The position numbers were made by a program, and so were the translations under genes. The notes beneath the pieces were generated by a model, which made no database searches, was not told the DNA's origin, and was given only the letters and a program-made list of their open reading frames with translations. A DNA stretch of 64,000 nt from G963662905 sp963676725 (GTDB taxonomy: Bacteria; Bacteroidota; Bacteroidia; Bacteroidales; WRLA01), in the NCBI GenBank assembly GCA_963676725.1, contig OY781463.1, positions 434,001 to 498,000 of the forward strand. Reading direction: 5' to 3'. The stretch's first letter is position 1. Every line of letters starts with the position of its first letter. Positions 60,264-64,000 of the stretch are shown here, one piece after another.

Positions 60264-61919
60264 ATGAAAAAGATCACCTTTATTGTCATTGCTTTTGCTG
60301 CAATTCTGGCATCATGTAATCAGAAGCCTGCTGAGCAGAAAGCAGGGAGCGAAGAAAATTATGATCAGCAAATGAAAATTAAAGTAGAAGAATTTGTGCC
60401 CGTTAAGCTTACTACAGATGTAAGCAAACTGAGCGAGAACGAGAAACAAATGATTCCTTTATTGATTGAAGCTGCAAAAATTATGGACGATATCTATTGG
60501 ACTCAGGCTTACGGCGATAAAGCTGCTTTGCTTGAGGGGATTTCTGATCCATGGGCAAAGAAATTTGCTCTAATAAATTATGGGCCTTGGGAGCGCTTGC
60601 ATGGCAATGAGCCCTTTATTGAAGGCGTTGGGCCGAAACCTTTGGGCGCATGCTTTTATCCAAAAGATATGACGAAAGAAGAATTTGAAGCATTTGATAA
60701 TCCGGATAAAACAAGCCTCTATACTTTGATTCGCCGCGATGCTGAAGGAAATTTGATTGTTGTCCCTTACCATGAAGCCTATAAAGAATCTCTGGCAAAA
60801 GCTGTGAAATTAATTACCGAAGCCGCAGCCCTTGCTGAAGATGAAGGACTGAAAAAATATCTGAACCTAAGGGCAGAAGCATTGCAAACCGATGATTATT
60901 TTGCCAGCGATATGGCTTGGATGGATATGAAAGATAATGGGATTGATTTCGTTGTTGGCCCGATTGAAAATTATGAAGATCACCTCTTTGAGTATAAAGC
61001 AGCTCATGAATCCTTCGTTTTGGTCAAGGATAAAGAATGGAGTGCCAGGGTCTTGCATTTTGCATCCCTTTTGCCGCAATTGCAATTATCTTTGCCTGTG
61101 CCTGATGCTTATAAAAAAGAAGTTCCCGGAAGTTCTTCAGACCTCGGCGTTTATGATGCAGTTTATTATGCAGGTGATTGCAATGCAGGAAGCAAAACGA
61201 TTGCCATTAACCTTCCCAACGACCCACGCATCCATGTTGAAAAAGGAAGCCGTAAATTACAGTTGAAAAACTCAATGAAGGCGAAATTTGATAAAATTTT
61301 AGTGCCTATTAGCGAAATATTGATCGCCGAAGATCAGCGCAAGCATATTAAATTTGATGCTTTCTTCGAAAATACAATGTTCCATGAAGTAGGTCATGGC
61401 CTTGGAATTAAAGAGACCATTAATGGCAAAGGTGGCGTACGCGAGTCATTAAAGGATACTTATTCTGCCATTGAAGAAGGAAAAGCTGATATTCTTGGAC
61501 TATTCCTCGTTTCAAAACTTAACGAAATGGGAGAATTTCAGGATAAAGACATGATGGACAATTTTGTGACCTTTATGGCGGGAATTTTCCGCTCTGTACG
61601 ATTTGGTGTGTCTAGTTCTCATGGTAAAGCAAATATGGTTCGCTTTTATTATTTCCAGGAAAAAGGTGCTTTTACACGAGATCCCGAAACAGGAACTTAT
61701 AGAGTTGATTTTGAGAAAATGAAGCAAGCAATGATCGAGCTTTCTACACTGATTATTACCATGCAGGGAGATGGTGATTATGATGCTGCTAAAAAACTGC
61801 TTGCAGAAAAGGGAAGCATACGCCCCGAATTACAAGCAGACCTCGATCGTATTGCCAATGCTAATATTCCTAGGGATATTGTTTTTGAGCAAGGTGTTGA
61901 GGTGCTTGGACTTAAATAG
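60264..61919 (+). CDS. Dipeptidyl peptidase III-like (M49-like) lipoprotein
   Basis: 551 residues from the ATG at 60264. A lipobox (AAILASC) marks export and lipid anchoring. The metallopeptidase site is HEVGH (His374-Glu375, His378), five residues instead of the HELLGH hexapeptide of animal and yeast DPP III, with EEGKAD (Glu404-Asp409) as the third-ligand motif. The domain resembles the bacterial DPP III group, with NDPRIHVEKGSRKLQLKN upstream. It would release dipeptides from short peptides at the cell surface or periplasm. Confidence 0.85.
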   Translation: MKKITFIVIAFAAILASCNQKPAEQKAGSEENYDQQMKIKVEEFVPVKLTTDVSKLSENEKQMIPLLIEAAKIMDDIYWTQAYGDKAALLEGISDPWAKKFALINYGPWERLHGNEPFIEGVGPKPLGACFYPKDMTKEEFEAFDNPDKTSLYTLIRRDAEGNLIVVPYHEAYKESLAKAVKLITEAAALAEDEGLKKYLNLRAEALQTDDYFASDMAWMDMKDNGIDFVVGPIENYEDHLFEYKAAHESFVLVKDKEWSARVLHFASLLPQLQLSLPVPDAYKKEVPGSSSDLGVYDAVYYAGDCNAGSKTIAINLPNDPRIHVEKGSRKLQLKNSMKAKFDKILVPISEILIAEDQRKHIKFDAFFENTMFHEVGHGLGIKETINGKGGVRESLKDTYSAIEEGKADILGLFLVSKLNEMGEFQDKDMMDNFVTFMAGIFRSVRFGVSSSHGKANMVRFYYFQEKGAFTRDPETGTYRVDFEKMKQAMIELSTLIITMQGDGDYDAAKKLLAEKGSIRPELQADLDRIANANIPRDIVFEQGVEVLGLK

Positions 61920-61960
61920 TCTGCTTATTCGATAGAGTGAGTTTTTATTCAAAACCACTG

Positions 61961-62008
61961 AACGCAGAAACAGGGATTTGTGATTCTTGTTTCTGCGTTT
62001 TCTTTTTT
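61961..62008 (+). terminator. Rho-independent terminator after the DPP III-like gene
   Basis: AACGCAGAAACA (61961-61972) pairs with TGTTTCTGCGTT (61988-61999), 15-nt loop, followed by TTCTTTTTTT. A perfect 12-bp stem. Confidence 0.9.
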
Positions 62009-62147
62009 TATATTACGCTTAAATACAGAATATTGTATGTGGAGAAGGTTTTTCTAATGGGCAATATGCCGCCTGTGGTTTGTTAATTTTTTGGTGCATC
62101 AATAGAAAAATAGTAAATATAAATTCTGGTGAGTAGAGAAATTTTTG

Positions 62148-62155
62148 TATTTTTG
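62148..62155 (+). promoter_or_regulatory. -7 element for the receiver gene
   Basis: TATTTTTG, 13 nt upstream of the ATG at 62169. A half-site TTAAACA lies at 62163-62169, as in the MerR/B12 operators, but without a partner arm. Confidence 0.5.
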
Positions 62156-62168
62156 AGTTTAGTTAAAC

Positions 62169-62546
62169 ATGGATCAGATGAAAAAACGGATCGTACTTAT
62201 AGATGATGATCAGGATATTCTTGAAGGATTAAAAGATTTGCTGGAGGGAGAGGGGTATGAAGTGCATTGCGCAAGCGACGGCGATGAAGGAATGGAAAGT
62301 GTGCGTGATTATTCTCCGCAATTAATTATTACCGATATCATCATGCCTGAAAAAGACGGCATCACTTTGCTTTTCGATGTGCGTAGAGAATTGCCGGGTG
62401 TTAAAACCTTGGTAATTAGTGGTGGCGGACGAATCAGTGCAGAAAAGCATCTTGAAGTAGCTCGCAAAATTGGCGTTGATAAAGTGCTTGCAAAACCATT
62501 CTCTTCAGCTGCTTTCCTTGATGCTGTGGATGAGCTTTTGAAATAA
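62169..62546 (+). CDS. Single-domain response regulator (CheY-like)
   Basis: 125 residues, only a receiver domain. The acidic pair Asp12-Asp13 of LIDDDQD, phosphoacceptor Asp56 in ITDIIMP, Ser84 in VISGGG and Lys109 in LAKPF are all in place, so it should be phosphorylatable. No output domain and no kinase gene is adjacent, so it probably acts through a partner. An internal ATG (codon 4) is an alternative start. It is 1 nt from the HAD gene. Confidence 0.92.
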   Translation: MDQMKKRIVLIDDDQDILEGLKDLLEGEGYEVHCASDGDEGMESVRDYSPQLIITDIIMPEKDGITLLFDVRRELPGVKTLVISGGGRISAEKHLEVARKIGVDKVLAKPFSSAAFLDAVDELLK

Positions 62547-62547
62547 A

Positions 62548-63237
62548 ATGATGTATCCTTCTTCGTTTAGTGCAGTAATATGGGACTGGAATGGCACTCT
62601 GCTCAATGATGTTGAGCATAGTATGAACAGCATGAACCTGATGCTCTCAGAAAGGAATTTGCCTCTTTTAACAGTCGAAAGATACCGTAAAATCTTCACT
62701 TTTCCTGTTCAGGATTATTATCAAAAAATTGGCTTTGACTTTTCTCGTGAAGATTTTAATATAGTTGGGGCTGGTTTTATTGATCTCTACAATGCCGGTG
62801 TTTTTGAAAATGCCAAACCTTTTACGGAAGTAAAACCGCTTTTGGAAAGCATTAGGCGAAAAGGAATCAGGCAATACATTCTTTCTGCTATGATGGAGGA
62901 TCATTTAATTGGCCATCTAAAGAATTATAAATTAGATGTTTTTTTTGATGAAATAGCCGGGATTGATGATGTTTTGGCTGCCGGAAAAATAGAGCGTGGC
63001 CGGAAATTATTGAGCAAACTGCCTTATTCCCCAGAAAGGATTTGTTTTATTGGCGATACATTGCACGATTATGAAGTAGCCGAGGAATTGGGCTGTTCGG
63101 CAGCGCTTATTGCGCAAGGGCATCAAGATTATCAAAGGCTTAAAAAGAGTGGGGCAGAAGTGTTTATGGATTTTGAAGGCTTGAGTCGTTTTTTGAGGAG
63201 TCGGTTTCAGGAAAAATCTGCCGGACAACATCCATAG
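62548..63237 (+). CDS. HAD-family phosphatase (phosphoglycolate phosphatase-like)
   Basis: 229 residues. Motif I is WDWNGTLLND, in which the second Asp of DxD is Asn, a substitution known in some HAD subgroups; motifs II (LSAMME), III (AGKIERGRKLL) and IV (GDTLHDYE) are present. The cap is helical (C1 type), resembling Gph/PpaX. Substrate unknown. It starts 1 nt after the receiver gene and overlaps the convergent MORN gene by 74 nt. Confidence 0.85.
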   Translation: MMYPSSFSAVIWDWNGTLLNDVEHSMNSMNLMLSERNLPLLTVERYRKIFTFPVQDYYQKIGFDFSREDFNIVGAGFIDLYNAGVFENAKPFTEVKPLLESIRRKGIRQYILSAMMEDHLIGHLKNYKLDVFFDEIAGIDDVLAAGKIERGRKLLSKLPYSPERICFIGDTLHDYEVAEELGCSAALIAQGHQDYQRLKKSGAEVFMDFEGLSRFLRSRFQEKSAGQHP

Positions 63238-63982
63238 GCACATGGTATTCTATTGAATCTCCTTTGATATAGTTTGTGTAAATCCTGTAGCCATCAAAAT
63301 ATACATCGATCAGATTCGTTTTCCCATTTTCATCAAAGAATTCCCAACTTCCATCGCGAACATTATTTTTGTATTGACCTGTCATGCTGATGCTTCCGTC
63401 CGGATTCCATGTCGTATTGGGGCCTGTTAATGTATCGGCTTTATAAAAAACTTCACTTTTCTTTTGGCCGGTTTCAAAATATTCTCTTTGATATCCTGAT
63501 TTCAAGCCGTTTAAATAATTGGTTTCTTTTACAATCACTTCCGAATTCGGGTAGTAATTTAGCCATGTACCATGAGGGTAAGTGTTTCTATAACGCTCCT
63601 TTGCAATAATTTTCTCGTTTTTTGCATCATAAATCACCCAAATACTGTCCCGCTTTTTTTCTGTATAAAAGCCCTCTGCAAGTTTTTTTTGCTTCTCATC
63701 GAAGAGTATAGCGCGTGATTTTTTTCCATGATTGTAGAAAAACAGCACGGCTTTTAGTTTGCCGTCTTCAAAGAAATGCCTGAATTCCCCTTTTCTTTCT
63801 CCATGATCCCATATTCCTGTATACCGAAGATTGCCATTTTCGTAATAGCCTTCCCATTTACCATTCTTTTTCCCTTCTGCATCTTTTAAGTTGATGTTTT
63901 GTGCTATCATCATTGCGGGCATTATAAATAGAAGCAAGGATGCAATAAAGAGTATGCGGAAATTTTGGAAAGGAATGGTCAT
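63164..63982 (-). CDS. Exported MORN/YwqK-type repeat protein
   Basis: 272 residues. A signal peptide (ASLLLFIMPAMMIA-QN) is followed by MORN-like repeats such as GKWEGYYENGNLRYTG, GEFRHFFEDGKLKA, GTWLNYYPNSEV and GSWEFFDENGKT. YwqK-like proteins are labelled antitoxins in some genomes, but here there is no toxin and the signal peptide argues for an envelope role. It overlaps the 3' end of the HAD gene by 74 nt, tail to tail. Its upstream region is cut by the window. Confidence 0.85.
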   Translation of the reverse strand: MTIPFQNFRILFIASLLLFIMPAMMIAQNINLKDAEGKKNGKWEGYYENGNLRYTGIWDHGERKGEFRHFFEDGKLKAVLFFYNHGKKSRAILFDEKQKKLAEGFYTEKKRDSIWVIYDAKNEKIIAKERYRNTYPHGTWLNYYPNSEVIVKETNYLNGLKSGYQREYFETGQKKSEVFYKADTLTGPNTTWNPDGSISMTGQYKNNVRDGSWEFFDENGKTNLIDVYFDGYRIYTNYIKGDSIEYHVPMDVVRQIFPETDSSKNDSSLQNP

Positions 63983-64000
63983 AAAAAGCAGTATTTAAGA

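Noticed and set aside
63164..63982. Toxin-antitoxin system at the YwqK-like gene
   Set aside because: There is no toxin partner and the protein carries a signal peptide, so the antitoxin label of the family is not supported here.
1..64000. tRNA genes, rRNA genes, CRISPR arrays, insertion sequences, prophage
   Set aside because: No T-loop motif with flanking acceptor stem, no repeat-spacer arrays, no transposase or integrase frames were seen by eye.

Overview
The window is chromosomal DNA from a member of the phylum Bacteroidota; the sequence does not settle the class or genus. The evidence is the ribosomal superoperon with Bacteroidota-style proteins (zinc-ligand-poor L36 and S14, a 177-residue L17), a fused SecDF, a DUF4290-murA pair, a PorE-like OmpA protein, an HU-CCDC81/SPOR protein, few convincing Shine-Dalgarno sites, and about twenty copies of the phylum's -7 element TAnnTTTG in front of genes, several with a TTG about 20 nt upstream. 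No tRNA, rRNA, insertion sequence, prophage or CRISPR array was seen. This is mostly a housekeeping stretch with a few accessory islands.

Layout. 1-3.7 kb: the 3' part of parE, then a fused cysteine desulfurase-selenophosphate synthetase. 3.7-9.3 kb: a small surface-glycan/lipid island (Wzx-type flippase, SAM methyltransferase, an unusual formyltransferase-like/GINT1-like fusion, a GT4 glycosyltransferase). 9.3-9.8 kb: an ORF-free segment with a strong promoter and a likely structured RNA. 9.8-27.8 kb: one long same-strand array of rpsL-rpsG-fusA and the S10-spc-alpha ribosomal genes, with secY, map, infA and rpoA. 27.9-29.2 kb: eno, then a 641-nt ORF-free region with several hairpins. 29.9-31.4 kb: radC, rpsT and a PKD lipoprotein. 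31.4-40.2 kb: a UvrD/PcrA helicase, DUF4290-murA, grpE-dnaJ, a UbiA prenyltransferase-maf pair and a DUF502 membrane protein. 40.2-42.8 kb: a regulatory island with a DCC-type thiol oxidoreductase, an ECF sigma factor, a MerR/B12-binding (CarH/LitR-like) regulator and a rubrerythrin-like protein. 42.9-50.2 kb: purM, a PorE-like envelope protein, tatA and secDF. 50.4-54 kb: a four-gene unit (DUF2520, KdsC, ABC ATPase, ABC permease). 54.2-64 kb: a GH3-family enzyme, a secreted propeller-like protein, deoxynucleoside kinase, kdsB, an HU-CCDC81/SPOR protein, trmB, an alkyltransferase-like protein, a DPP III-like lipoprotein, a receiver protein, a HAD phosphatase and a MORN-type protein.

How it fits together. 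Translation and secretion dominate (ribosome, EF-G, IF-1, SecY, SecDF, TatA, methionine aminopeptidase), with envelope assembly spread around them (MurA, KdsB, KdsC, glycan island, PorE-like protein, SPOR protein). The most unusual signal is regulatory. The promoters of the ECF sigma gene and of the MerR/B12 regulator carry the same palindrome, TGTTTAA-N16-TTAAACA, overlapping the -7 region, with identical arms and spacing. This suggests one regulon controlled by the B12-type, possibly light-sensing, repressor. Other points worth following are the NifS-SelD fusion, the degenerate retropepsin-like tail on the PorE-like protein, the formyltransferase/GINT1 fusion and the candidate RNA upstream of rpsL.
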